Assembly (NCBI GenBank): GCA_050943215.1
Contig: JBMNOU010000047.1
Location: 1-13,419, forward strand
Direction: 5' to 3'
DNA from: JBMNOU01 sp050943215
GTDB taxonomy: Bacteria > Bacillota > Clostridia > Christensenellales > SZUA-584
DNA: 13,419 nucleotides
Shown: positions 1-6,562 of the stretch, piece by piece
How the letters are laid out: each line of letters begins with the position of its first letter
Numbering within the stretch: position 1 is the first letter of the stretch
Position numbers and translations under genes: made by a program
Notes under the pieces: generated by a model
What the model was told of the DNA's origin: nothing
The model's database searches: none
The model's input: the letters and a program-made list of their open reading frames with translations, nothing else

Positions 1-38
1 TTTTTTTATCATATTTTTAGTGAATTTCAAAAATTTTG

Positions 39-47
39 TGCTATAAT
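39..47 (+). promoter_or_regulatory. Extended -10 promoter for the KTSC gene
   Basis: TGCTATAAT at 39-47 is a perfect extended -10 element (TGn followed by TATAAT). No good -35 hexamer lies 17 bases upstream, which is usual for extended -10 promoters. Transcription would start near 54, giving a leader of about 35 bases that contains the ribosome site AAAGGAGG at 73-80. The promoter identity is inferred from the match and its position. Confidence 0.6.
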
Positions 48-88
48 AAAACCTGCATCATGAGGATACATTAAAGGAGGACAAAATT

Positions 89-292
89 TTGATTGCGAAT
101 TCTTTATTCTCTCGCAGAATTGATGATTTTAGCTATGATAGTGAAAAGGCGGTACTAACCATACGATTCCATTCCGGTGTTACCAAACAATATTTCGACG
201 TGCCGCAGAAAATCAGCCAAGGCTTGTGTGAAGCTTCTGATAAAAATCAATTTTATCAAGAACAAATCGATGGCAAGTTTCGTATCGAATGA
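89..292 (+). CDS. KTSC domain-containing small protein
   Basis: A 67-residue protein that is essentially a single KTSC domain, the small domain named for its similarity to the C-terminus of lysyl-tRNA synthetase. What it binds or does is not known; the family is widespread as stand-alone small proteins. The family pattern is visible as a Y-D-x-x-x-x-x-L-x-I-x-F strand pair (F14 to F27), then G-V-x-x-x-Y-F-D-V-P (30-39), then a short helix ending in F-Y-x-x-x-I-x-G-K-F near the C-terminus. The start is TTG; it is chosen because a full ribosome site AAAGGAGG lies eight bases upstream and no ATG in frame fits the domain. It is transcribed alone, on the opposite strand to everything else in the window, and has its own promoter. 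No link to the neighbouring polysaccharide operon is evident. Confidence 0.85.
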   Translation: MIANSLFSRRIDDFSYDSEKAVLTIRFHSGVTKQYFDVPQKISQGLCEASDKNQFYQEQIDGKFRIE

Positions 293-299
293 GCTAAAT

Positions 300-313
300 G
301 ATATTTAAATATC
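300..313. repeat. 14-bp perfect palindrome
   Basis: GATATTTAAATATC is its own reverse complement. It begins eight bases after the KTSC stop codon. It has no following T-run, so it is not a standard terminator. It could be a protein-binding site or chance in AT-rich DNA. Confidence 0.5.
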
Positions 314-430
314 TGGTCTTTATGAGCAATAACATGTACAGTATCGAACGCCGTCCATATTATATACACAATTAGATTATATCGAGACGACGCTATGGCT
401 ATGACAATGGATGTATTTGGTTTGAGCTGC

Positions 431-464
431 TAAGCCGCAGTCTTACCGGCTTATATGGTTTTTT
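431..464 (+). terminator. Rho-independent terminator, plus strand
   Basis: TAAGCCG (431-437) and CGGCTTA (447-453) form a perfect 7-bp stem with a 9-base loop, followed by TATGG and six T residues. It would end transcription from the KTSC gene about 140 bases past its stop codon. On the opposite strand there is no T-run, so it acts in one direction. Confidence 0.75.
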
Positions 465-479
465 AATAAAGGGCTTTAA

Positions 480-497
480 TTTTGCATCAATGCAAAA
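480..497. repeat. 8-bp inverted repeat overlapping a terminator arm
   Basis: TTTTGCAT (480-487) and ATGCAAAA (490-497) are perfect reverse complements two bases apart. The right arm shares bases 492-497 with the left arm of the terminator-like hairpin at 492-539, so in RNA the two structures exclude each other. Confidence 0.5.
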
Positions 498-549
498 CAG
501 TTTCCGGTTCCGTTTTTCTGAACTCTGAAAACGTTTTGCTGTTTTTTTC
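492..549 (+). terminator. Second terminator-like hairpin, plus strand
   Basis: GCAAAAC (492-498) pairs with GTTTTGC (533-539). Inside it, GTTT with AAAC and GTTC with GAAC extend an interrupted stem around a loop of about nine bases. A T-run (541-548) follows. It lies only some 30 bases after the first terminator, so it may be a backup stop or may serve a transcript not recognised here. Confidence 0.55.
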
Positions 550-614
550 TAGTATTAGAAATGATAAGAATTCATTAAATAACGCAGTCATAATAATGCC
601 TTCTTCGGAAACTG
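498..614. repeat. Spaced 9-bp inverted repeat
   Basis: CAGTTTCCG at 498-506 and its reverse complement CGGAAACTG at 606-614 enclose 117 bases. No flanking target duplication was found, so a miniature transposon is not supported. It may simply add to the RNA folding options of this stretch. Confidence 0.3.
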
Positions 615-629
615 CTTAACATTTTATAA

Positions 630-1895
630 TTATTTTAACGAAACAATCCCCAACGGATCTATGAATTTTATTTGCTGCTCATAATATGTTACCATTTTGG
701 AACATGCCAGTACCACCCATGCAACATCGGCGTTGTAAGCAGGGTAATTATGATCTGGCATAACATTTTTTATGTAGTAATTTAAGTACCTCGTGACTTT
801 CTCCTCATCACCCATCAAAGCTCCACAATAAGCTACCAGCCCCCAATAGAAATTCTCTTCGCCATTTTCGTAATGTTCCAGATCCGCCCAATTATAGTAT
901 TGACAAAACGTCTGATAGAGATCACGGGCGCGTTTGCTTTCCGGCTCAATTATCCTAAATAAAATTGGAAACAACTGCGCTACAGAATCCGGATAAAACT
1001 CGGTCCAGCCATCAAATTTAAGTATTGTCCCAAAAGTATCTAGTCCAATTTCATATCTCTGCAGGTCTTCATTCCACAAAATTGTTTGAATACCCCTCTC
1101 TATTTGATCTTTATTCTGCTGTAGCCGCTTTAACATTTTTTCTGCTTCACTGTATTCATTTGTACCCTTTTGATATTGGTTGAGAAAAACCTGGTCAAAA
1201 AGATTGATAGCACATGATAGTCCCTGATAAACCTCTGTATTGTCCATCAAATATTTTATCTTATAGTCGGGTTTTGCATAGGATAGCCCATCTTGGTCAA
1301 TGGTCGCATTCATTGCCTCGATGATATATAATATTTCTGGATAATGTGCAATAAGATATTCGCCTTTATCAGTCTGTTTGTAAAACTCCCATTGTGCCAT
1401 CAGAAAAACAGCGGCATATGAGTCGATAGAATCATATTTTTTTTCTGTCTTCTCCAGCTTCACAGCCCCGTCCGAGATCTCGGCACTATAATCAAAGATT
1501 GTTCCCGCAATACCATTAATATCCGATTGCACATCATTTAGATGAGAATAATACCAATCAAAATATTCGGTTACCGCATTGACATGTTTGATATCTGGTT
1601 CCTGCAGAAGCGCTATTGCCGTAATGCTCGAAAAATATGGAACGATTCTAGCAATACCGTCATCCTTTCCGCGTAAAGGCAATGCGCCATTTGATAATTG
1701 TATGTTAGCAAGCCATTGTTGTTCGCTTTTGATTATCTTTTTGTATTTATTAAGATGTGTTTTCAGCGTTGTTTTTTCTTGTTTAATATAACTATAATAA
1801 AAAAAGAAAGATATGCAAACAACAAGAACGACAAGAATAATGATAATATATCTATGTACAGGATGCCTTTTTCCTATAGGGTTATTTCTCGACAT
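630..1895 (-). CDS. Membrane-anchored (alpha/alpha)6 glycosidase-like protein
   Basis: A 421-residue protein with a basic N-terminus, one membrane segment (about residues 16-35) and a large domain predicted outside the cell. The domain shows the repeating helical-hairpin pattern of six-hairpin glycosidases: W-L-A-N-I-Q-L-S-N-G-A-L-P (61-73), Y-D-S-I-D-S-Y-A-A-V-F-L (154-165), M-D-N-T-E-V-Y-Q-G-L (217-226), F-Y-P-D-S-V-A-Q-L-F-P (300-310), N-F-Y-W-G-L-V-A-Y (348-356) and Y-N-A-D-V-A-W-V-V-L (387-396). The acidic residues in these motifs are the candidate catalytic groups, but a GH family cannot be assigned by eye. It is the last gene of the operon, overlaps the 2-epimerase gene by 14 bases and has a ribosome site (AAAGG, six bases before ATG). 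Synthase-dependent polysaccharide loci often carry such a hydrolase to trim the polymer; that role is inferred. Confidence 0.7.
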   Translation of the reverse strand: MSRNNPIGKRHPVHRYIIIILVVLVVCISFFFYYSYIKQEKTTLKTHLNKYKKIIKSEQQWLANIQLSNGALPLRGKDDGIARIVPYFSSITAIALLQEPDIKHVNAVTEYFDWYYSHLNDVQSDINGIAGTIFDYSAEISDGAVKLEKTEKKYDSIDSYAAVFLMAQWEFYKQTDKGEYLIAHYPEILYIIEAMNATIDQDGLSYAKPDYKIKYLMDNTEVYQGLSCAINLFDQVFLNQYQKGTNEYSEAEKMLKRLQQNKDQIERGIQTILWNEDLQRYEIGLDTFGTILKFDGWTEFYPDSVAQLFPILFRIIEPESKRARDLYQTFCQYYNWADLEHYENGEENFYWGLVAYCGALMGDEEKVTRYLNYYIKNVMPDHNYPAYNADVAWVVLACSKMVTYYEQQIKFIDPLGIVSLK

Positions 1896-3030
1896 AATTG
1901 CCTTTCTTTTTGCTTAAAAACCATTCCATTATGTCGGCAATCCGCTTCGATGCCTGTCCGTCACCAAAGGAATCAGTGGCGTGGCTCATTTTATCATATG
2001 CAGTCTTATCAGTCATTAATTCTTTGCACACGTTAAAAATCTTTTCTTCACTTGTACCGACAAGTTTGAGATTTCCTAATGTCAGTCCCTCAGGACGCTC
2101 TGTAGTATCCCGTAGAACCAATACCGGCTTTCCCAAGCAAGATGCTTCTTCCTGTATTCCACCGCTGTCTGTAAAAATGAGAAAGCTTTTTTTCATAAAA
2201 TTATGAAAACTGACAACATCCAGCGGTTCAGTAATGCGAATTTTCTGACAATCACCAAAATATTGTAGCGCTGTTTGACGAATTTCAGGGTTTAAATGAA
2301 TAGGATAGATAGCCTTCACATTCGGGAATGTTTCGATAATGCGGCGGATTGCACGGAACATACTGCTCATTGGCCGGCCCAGATTTTCACGCCGGTGCGC
2401 AGTAATCAGAATAAGTCTGCTGTCCTTTGCCCAGTCCAGTAAAGGATCGTGGTAATCTTTTCTAATAGTTGTCTTAAGGGCGTCTATCACCGTATTACCG
2501 GTTACAAAAATTGTGCTTTCATCTTTTCCTTCCGCAAGTAGGTTTGCTTTGGCTGTTTCTGTAGGTGCAAAATGCATCGCGGCAATAAGCCCAGCCGCCT
2601 GGCGATTGAACTCTTCAGGAAAAGGTGAATAGATATCTTTTGTCCGAAGCCCAGCCTCTACGTGTCCAACAGGGATTTTTAGATAAAAGCACGAGAGGGC
2701 AGTTACAAAAGTAGTACTTGTGTCACCGTGCACCAGTACTAAATCGGGAGCGAGCTCTATTAATAGCTTTTTTAAACAGCGTAAAACCATCCTTGTAATA
2801 TCAAATAGATCCTGACGTTCTCTCATTATAGAAAAGTCGTAATCTGGTATAATATTGAATGCGGCAAGAGCCTGATCCAGCATTTGCCTGTGCTGCCCAG
2901 TCACACAAACCCTTACTAGAAAACTTTTTCGGTTGCGCAGTTCATTAACCAAAGGAGCCATTTTAATAGCTTCAGGACGCGTGCCAAATACGATTAATAT
3001 AGTTTTCTTCTGTTTAATAACGCGGCTCAC
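1882..3030 (-). CDS. wecB: Non-hydrolysing UDP-GlcNAc 2-epimerase
   Basis: A 382-residue cytoplasmic enzyme that interconverts UDP-GlcNAc and UDP-ManNAc, close to the usual length of about 375. Family motifs run in order: F-G-T-R-P-E-A-I-K-M-A-P (15-26), V-T-G-Q-H-R-Q-M-L, V-H-G-D-T-S-T-T with the conserved Asp, G-H-V-E-A-G-L-R-T with the conserved Glu, F-P-E-E-x-N-R, V-T-G-N-T-V-I-D, T-x-H-R-R-E-N with the conserved His, and D-S-G-G-I-Q-E-E near the C-terminus. The start is GTG, supported by AGGTGA four bases upstream; the upstream ATG at about 3045 is in another frame and stops after six codons. It lies 36 bases after the CotH gene and overlaps the last gene by 14. It probably supplies a ManNAc precursor to the polymer. 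No UDP-ManNAc dehydrogenase is in the window. The symbol reflects family; mnaA would be the usual name in Bacillus. Confidence 0.95.
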   Translation of the reverse strand: MSRVIKQKKTILIVFGTRPEAIKMAPLVNELRNRKSFLVRVCVTGQHRQMLDQALAAFNIIPDYDFSIMRERQDLFDITRMVLRCLKKLLIELAPDLVLVHGDTSTTFVTALSCFYLKIPVGHVEAGLRTKDIYSPFPEEFNRQAAGLIAAMHFAPTETAKANLLAEGKDESTIFVTGNTVIDALKTTIRKDYHDPLLDWAKDSRLILITAHRRENLGRPMSSMFRAIRRIIETFPNVKAIYPIHLNPEIRQTALQYFGDCQKIRITEPLDVVSFHNFMKKSFLIFTDSGGIQEEASCLGKPVLVLRDTTERPEGLTLGNLKLVGTSEEKIFNVCKELMTDKTAYDKMSHATDSFGDGQASKRIADIMEWFLSKKKGNYVEK

Positions 3031-3066
3031 TTATTCACCTGTTTCATGTTTTTTACTCCCTTGTTT

Positions 3067-4461
3067 TTAATTAATACAATATTGATAAAGCATTTCAATA
3101 TTTTCATCAAGAAATTTGCCCCGAGCCACAATACATTCTTTCAGCTGATCTATGGCTTCTTCATAGCTTTTCGGATCGCGGTGGCTACCATCCTCATTAT
3201 GGGCCAACAGTTTCTCAAAGAACGTATAACCCCAAATCTTAAAATTTCTGTCTATCCCATTCCCCAGATATGCCACATTTTCATCCACTAGCCCGAGCAA
3301 ATTCTCTTGGCTAAGCTTACCTTCCCTAAGTTCTTTATAGCGTATCACCACTGCGTCCACGAACGATCTATCTTCAAAAAGTCGGCTAAACCAATTGCTG
3401 CTCGCCACATAAAACTTGTCAACCGACTTTACACTAACATAATTATTAAATGTATTGTCGAAATCCCAAACGGTTAACTTTAACTTTTCTCCGATATCTT
3501 TGTACGCATAAGTAGATAAATACCCGGCATCTGTTGTCAGCGTTAATTCATTAATAATATAGTAGTCAATAAAGTTATCGACGTCTATATATGCTGCATA
3601 TCCAAGATCTGGATCATCGAATCGTTCTGAGTACAATACGCGTTCAAATTCACTGATATCATTTTTGATCCACTCGAACTGCTTCTTCGTTAGATTACGC
3701 GCCTTAGGATAACTGATACTCAGCTCATATGAGGTTAGTCCATTTAGCGACCCATAGGTTTCTATTACGTTCTCTTCAGTATTGCTACGTTCGCGCTTTA
3801 CTATATAAGCCGTTGTCCCTGAAACCAAACCGAAATTTGTTAAGTTCAAGCGGCCGTTTTTTTCTTTTGTAATAGGCTCAATCATCACATATACGCCAAG
3901 ATATTCTCCATCTAGAATGATTTCACAATAGCAGCTATCAGGTGCCCACGAAAGTAATTTCCTAGAAATTGCTAAAACCATATGGTTTCTGATTAAAGTC
4001 CTGTCCAAAAACGGCCCGTTGAGCACCCAATCGCTGGCGGCACTCATCCCCATTACTTCATAATCTGCGTTCTTCTCTTCTCCGTATTTCTCACGAAACT
4101 CTATTCTGTATTGCTTTTTATCAAAGCTATAGTATGAGGAGCTCCCTCTATACTTAATAACCGCCGGAGCTGAAAGGTCAGGTGCCTCACCCTGTCGATT
4201 TTCTCCTTTTACGTTATCGATAATGGAAATCTCCGCCCATATTAGACTATCTTTTTTTATCTGCTGTCCACCGGTCTCTATCACAACAAGAGGAAGATGC
4301 GTAGTAAACTCATAACCAGTTTTAGCATGGCTCTCATCCCCATCTTGTTTTGTGGGCATTGCCGCTATTTGCTGATAAGCTGTGTTCTTGATGGCGTTAA
4401 TACAGAAAATAATGGTAACAAAAGTCACAGCTATTAATAAATAAATTATTATCTTACGCAT
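3067..4461 (-). CDS. Membrane-anchored CotH-family kinase
   Basis: A 464-residue CotH protein. CotH proteins have an atypical protein-kinase fold; Bacillus CotH phosphorylates spore-coat proteins. Residues 4-23 form a membrane segment after M-R-K, which puts the rest outside the cell. The CotH domain follows: strand V-I-K-Y-R-G-S-S-S-Y (101-110) with K-K-Q-Y-R-I-E-F (115-122), then S-D-W-V-L-N-G-P-F-x-D-R-T-L-I-R-N (143-159), E-I-I-L-D-G-E-Y-L-G-V-Y-V-M-I-E (180-195), and W-D-F-D-N-T-F (332-338), the equivalent of the family's metal-binding D-x-D. The N-S-S-W usual after R-G is S-S-Y here. An AAAGG site precedes the ATG. The gene sits 18 bases after the DUF4956 gene, as in many Clostridia where CotH, DUF4956 and VTC genes travel together. 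Substrate and phosphate donor are unknown. A role in spore coat rather than polysaccharide cannot be excluded. Confidence 0.88.
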   Translation of the reverse strand: MRKIIIYLLIAVTFVTIIFCINAIKNTAYQQIAAMPTKQDGDESHAKTGYEFTTHLPLVVIETGGQQIKKDSLIWAEISIIDNVKGENRQGEAPDLSAPAVIKYRGSSSYYSFDKKQYRIEFREKYGEEKNADYEVMGMSAASDWVLNGPFLDRTLIRNHMVLAISRKLLSWAPDSCYCEIILDGEYLGVYVMIEPITKEKNGRLNLTNFGLVSGTTAYIVKRERSNTEENVIETYGSLNGLTSYELSISYPKARNLTKKQFEWIKNDISEFERVLYSERFDDPDLGYAAYIDVDNFIDYYIINELTLTTDAGYLSTYAYKDIGEKLKLTVWDFDNTFNNYVSVKSVDKFYVASSNWFSRLFEDRSFVDAVVIRYKELREGKLSQENLLGLVDENVAYLGNGIDRNFKIWGYTFFEKLLAHNEDGSHRDPKSYEEAIDQLKECIVARGKFLDENIEMLYQYCIN

Positions 4462-4479
4462 TTTGCTTTACCTTTAGCT

Positions 4480-5160
4480 CTACCGGCTGATATCGTCCGT
4501 TTGTTCCACCTGATTTACATTTAATACGCCTTCAATTTTTAGCAATTTTTCAACAATATCGTATTGAGTTTTTTTCTTTGCCCTTAACAATACACGCTGG
4601 CTTATTTCGTATACCAGTTCACAGCCTTGGGCACTCGCGTTTTTCATTCTTTGACGTGCAGCTTTAGAGAAATACTGCTCAATAGCGGCCTGGGCTTTAT
4701 TTTGGGCATCAAGACTGCATCTGATGATTAATAACAGTTTGCCGTCCGGATGGGTCTGTTTCATTACAAGTAAAAAGAGAAACACAACAGCAGAACTAAT
4801 TGCCGCAAGCAAATATTGCGAAACCCCGCAGCTAATTCCCACCGCAATACACCAGAAAATAAACGTTGCATCTCGGGCATCTTTTACAGCAGTGCGGAAA
4901 CGGATAATAGATAACGCCCCGACCATGCCGAGAGATAACGCAACGTTATTGCCGATAACGCTCATAATCAACGTTGTTATAATCGTCAGCATTCCGAGAG
5001 ACACATTGAATTTTTTGCTGTAAGCCGTACCCGAATATGTCAGACGGTATGTCAGCATTATAAAAAAGCTAATAACGATGGTCACGCAGTTGTTCAGCAA
5101 AATCACATTCAGATTAAGCCCGGCAAGATCTGATAAACTCTCTAAAATAAAATCTTTCAT
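4480..5160 (-). CDS. DUF4956 domain-containing membrane protein
   Basis: A 226-residue integral membrane protein with about four membrane segments (roughly 18-39, 54-72, 74-88 and 99-133, the last probably two) and a cytoplasmic C-terminal domain of about 90 residues. The DUF4956 signature is clear: G-M-V-G-A-L-S-I-I-R-F-R-T-A-V-K-D at 78-94, followed by D-A-T-F-I-F-W. The function of the family is unknown. It is typically found next to VTC-domain and CotH genes, exactly as here (26 bases after VTC, 18 before CotH), which suggests it is the membrane partner of the VTC protein. The C-terminal part resembles a small alpha/beta regulatory fold ending in a strand at I-E-G-V-L-N-V-N-Q-V. The ATG start has an AAGGA site about 12 bases upstream, a long spacing. 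Confidence 0.88.
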   Translation of the reverse strand: MKDFILESLSDLAGLNLNVILLNNCVTIVISFFIMLTYRLTYSGTAYSKKFNVSLGMLTIITTLIMSVIGNNVALSLGMVGALSIIRFRTAVKDARDATFIFWCIAVGISCGVSQYLLAAISSAVVFLFLLVMKQTHPDGKLLLIIRCSLDAQNKAQAAIEQYFSKAARQRMKNASAQGCELVYEISQRVLLRAKKKTQYDIVEKLLKIEGVLNVNQVEQTDDISR

Positions 5161-5186
5161 TTTTTAAAAAGTTCCTTTCTATAAGG

Positions 5187-5873
5187 TTAAAATATAAACC
5201 TAGACATTGCATATTTACTGTTTGCCTTTGCAAGCGCATTCACCGGCTCTAGGACCTCTTTTAAAAGCCCGACCAGAAAGTAATCATATTTGACTTCCAA
5301 AACACCCATATCGGGCGCCATTGCAGGAATCATTCCCGGGGTCTCGTCAAAGAAAGAATTTATAACGAATGACGCGCGTACCGCGCTGTCAAAAGTCAGC
5401 CGCGTATTGCTGACTGGATATACATACGCCATACGGTTGTATTCGACTATCACCTTTGGATGATATCCTCCCGTCATTAAACGTGCATATAGCTTATGCG
5501 CCAAGGGGCCCTGATAGTCAAGCAAGAAGCTATAATCGGCCCACATCATACTCAGAGCATCCTCTTTTGAAATCTTTATGGACCGCTTGACACCGTCCGA
5601 ACCCGATTTACACTTATACTCCAATAGTATGGAGTCTATTTTGGGTGGATAAAAGCGCAGTCTTATCTTTCTTTTTTCCATTTTGCCATCGAGTGTATCG
5701 AATAGATCATGATCTTTTACCGAATCAAAATAAAGTGAACGGACACAGTAACCAGCGTCACCCGAATACGGGTCAGGCTGAACCAAAAATTTCAAACGTT
5801 GATTTAATTGGGAGAATTCCGCAACAGATATTGGGTATTTGATCTCTTTACGAAAAACCTCGCTGGTATTCAT
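5187..5873 (-). CDS. VTC domain protein, polyphosphate polymerase-like
   Basis: A 228-residue soluble protein made of one VTC domain, the tunnel-shaped fold that in yeast Vtc4 makes polyphosphate from ATP. The basic and acidic tunnel residues appear present: R-K-E-I-K-Y (8-13), Y-C-V-R-S-L-Y-F-D (42-50), K-R-K-I-R-L-R-F-Y (67-75), L-L-E-Y-K-C-K (83-89), K-R-S-I-K-I (97-102), V-E-Y-N-R (143-147), R-L-T-F-D-x-x-V-R (158-166), V-L-E-V-K-Y-D (191-197, the metal-binding Glu) and S-K-Y-A-M-S-R-F at the end. The start overlaps the preceding gene by four bases (ATGA), with GAGG eight bases upstream. Known: bacterial VTC-like proteins are annotated as polyphosphate polymerases. Inferred: activity here, and why it lies in a glycan operon. 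It could instead bind or transfer other phosphate-containing chains. Confidence 0.9.
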   Translation of the reverse strand: MNTSEVFRKEIKYPISVAEFSQLNQRLKFLVQPDPYSGDAGYCVRSLYFDSVKDHDLFDTLDGKMEKRKIRLRFYPPKIDSILLEYKCKSGSDGVKRSIKISKEDALSMMWADYSFLLDYQGPLAHKLYARLMTGGYHPKVIVEYNRMAYVYPVSNTRLTFDSAVRASFVINSFFDETPGMIPAMAPDMGVLEVKYDYFLVGLLKEVLEPVNALAKANSKYAMSRFIF

Positions 5874-6562
5874 AAATTAACCTCTTTTCTTGATTCTCTT
5901 GCGGCGATGTGCTGGTCTCTCCCCCGGTTGCTATGATGTTTCTTTGCAGCATGCCGTCCGGTATAACGCTTTTTTCTTTTGAACAAAATTGGTTGATTAC
6001 TCATCATATGTTGCACCATTATACCAGCAGCAGTAAGAATTGCTGAGGCAATTACCTGAAATGCTATATTATTAACGCCTAATAAAACGAGTCCTTCAAA
6101 CCCAAGGGTAACCGCTCCCCATACCGCGGTAGAAAGAGTTACCAAGGTGCTTGAGAATACTACCGATACTGCTCCGAGCACGATACCAGTGCCAAGACAT
6201 ATCAATATATTTGCTGTAAAGAGCGACGTTAAACTATACCCAATCAACGCGCTGATGATAAAAACGCTCAGCTTATACCAATGATAAGCCAAAAACGCCA
6301 CAATCAATCCAATTAGTGAAAAAGTAGTTACAATTACACCCATATCTGCAGTCGGCTGTAGCAATGCGCATATTCCGATTGCCGTTAAGAAGAAAGCCAT
6401 AATACCACTAATTATTCGAAAAAGCTTTAAGCCAAAGAAGCAGCTTTGTATTGCCAAGATAATAACAGCCCCAAACAATATATCAGCAGCTTGGGTAATG
6501 GTATCTTCTATACCCACTTCTTTACCGAATTTTGTTATTATATTGAAAAATACGTTTGTCAT
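5870..6562 (-). CDS. DUF4203-like polytopic membrane protein with basic tail
   Basis: A 230-residue protein with about seven hydrophobic segments between residues 20 and 190, followed by a tail (about 193-230) rich in Lys, Arg and His. The Gly-rich, evenly spaced helices (G-L-K-L-F-R-I-I-S-G, G-L-I-V-A-F-L-A-Y-H-W-Y-K-L-S-V-F, then A-L-I-G-Y-S) resemble the DUF4203/TMEM198 type of membrane protein, but this assignment is by pattern only. The positive tail is expected on the cytoplasmic side. The function is unknown. The gene is coupled to both neighbours by four-base ATGA overlaps, so it is probably translated in step with the DHHW-like and VTC proteins. An AAGGGGG site lies five bases before ATG. 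Confidence 0.6.
   Translation of the reverse strand: MTNVFFNIITKFGKEVGIEDTITQAADILFGAVIILAIQSCFFGLKLFRIISGIMAFFLTAIGICALLQPTADMGVIVTTFSLIGLIVAFLAYHWYKLSVFIISALIGYSLTSLFTANILICLGTGIVLGAVSVVFSSTLVTLSTAVWGAVTLGFEGLVLLGVNNIAFQVIASAILTAAGIMVQHMMSNQPILFKRKKRYTGRHAAKKHHSNRGRDQHIAARESRKEVNL

Larger units (their letters stand above)
293..629. other. Gene-free stretch with hairpins and terminators
   Basis: These 337 bases separate the plus-strand KTSC gene from the 3' end of the minus-strand polysaccharide operon. No convincing gene is present; the only start-to-stop frames are 12 and 17 codons without ribosome sites. It holds a 14-bp palindrome (300-313), a clear plus-strand terminator (431-464), an 8-bp inverted repeat (480-497), a second plus-strand terminator-like hairpin (492-549) and a spaced 9-bp inverted repeat (498-506 with 606-614). 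For the minus-strand operon the only terminator candidate is weak: GCAGT/ACTGC arms at about 584-615 followed by GTTATTT. Confidence 0.6.

Noticed and set aside
330..434. Tiny plus-strand frames (17 codons from about 330, and 12 codons ending at the first terminator)
   Set aside because: Neither has a convincing ribosome site and neither resembles a known peptide.
498..614. A 117-bp miniature transposable element bounded by 9-bp inverted repeats
   Set aside because: No target-site duplication flanks it and the repeat ends match no insertion-sequence ends that I recognise.
1579..2206. Plus-strand open frames opposite the glycosidase-like and epimerase genes
   Set aside because: They are antisense to well-supported genes, have poor amino-acid composition and lack ribosome sites.
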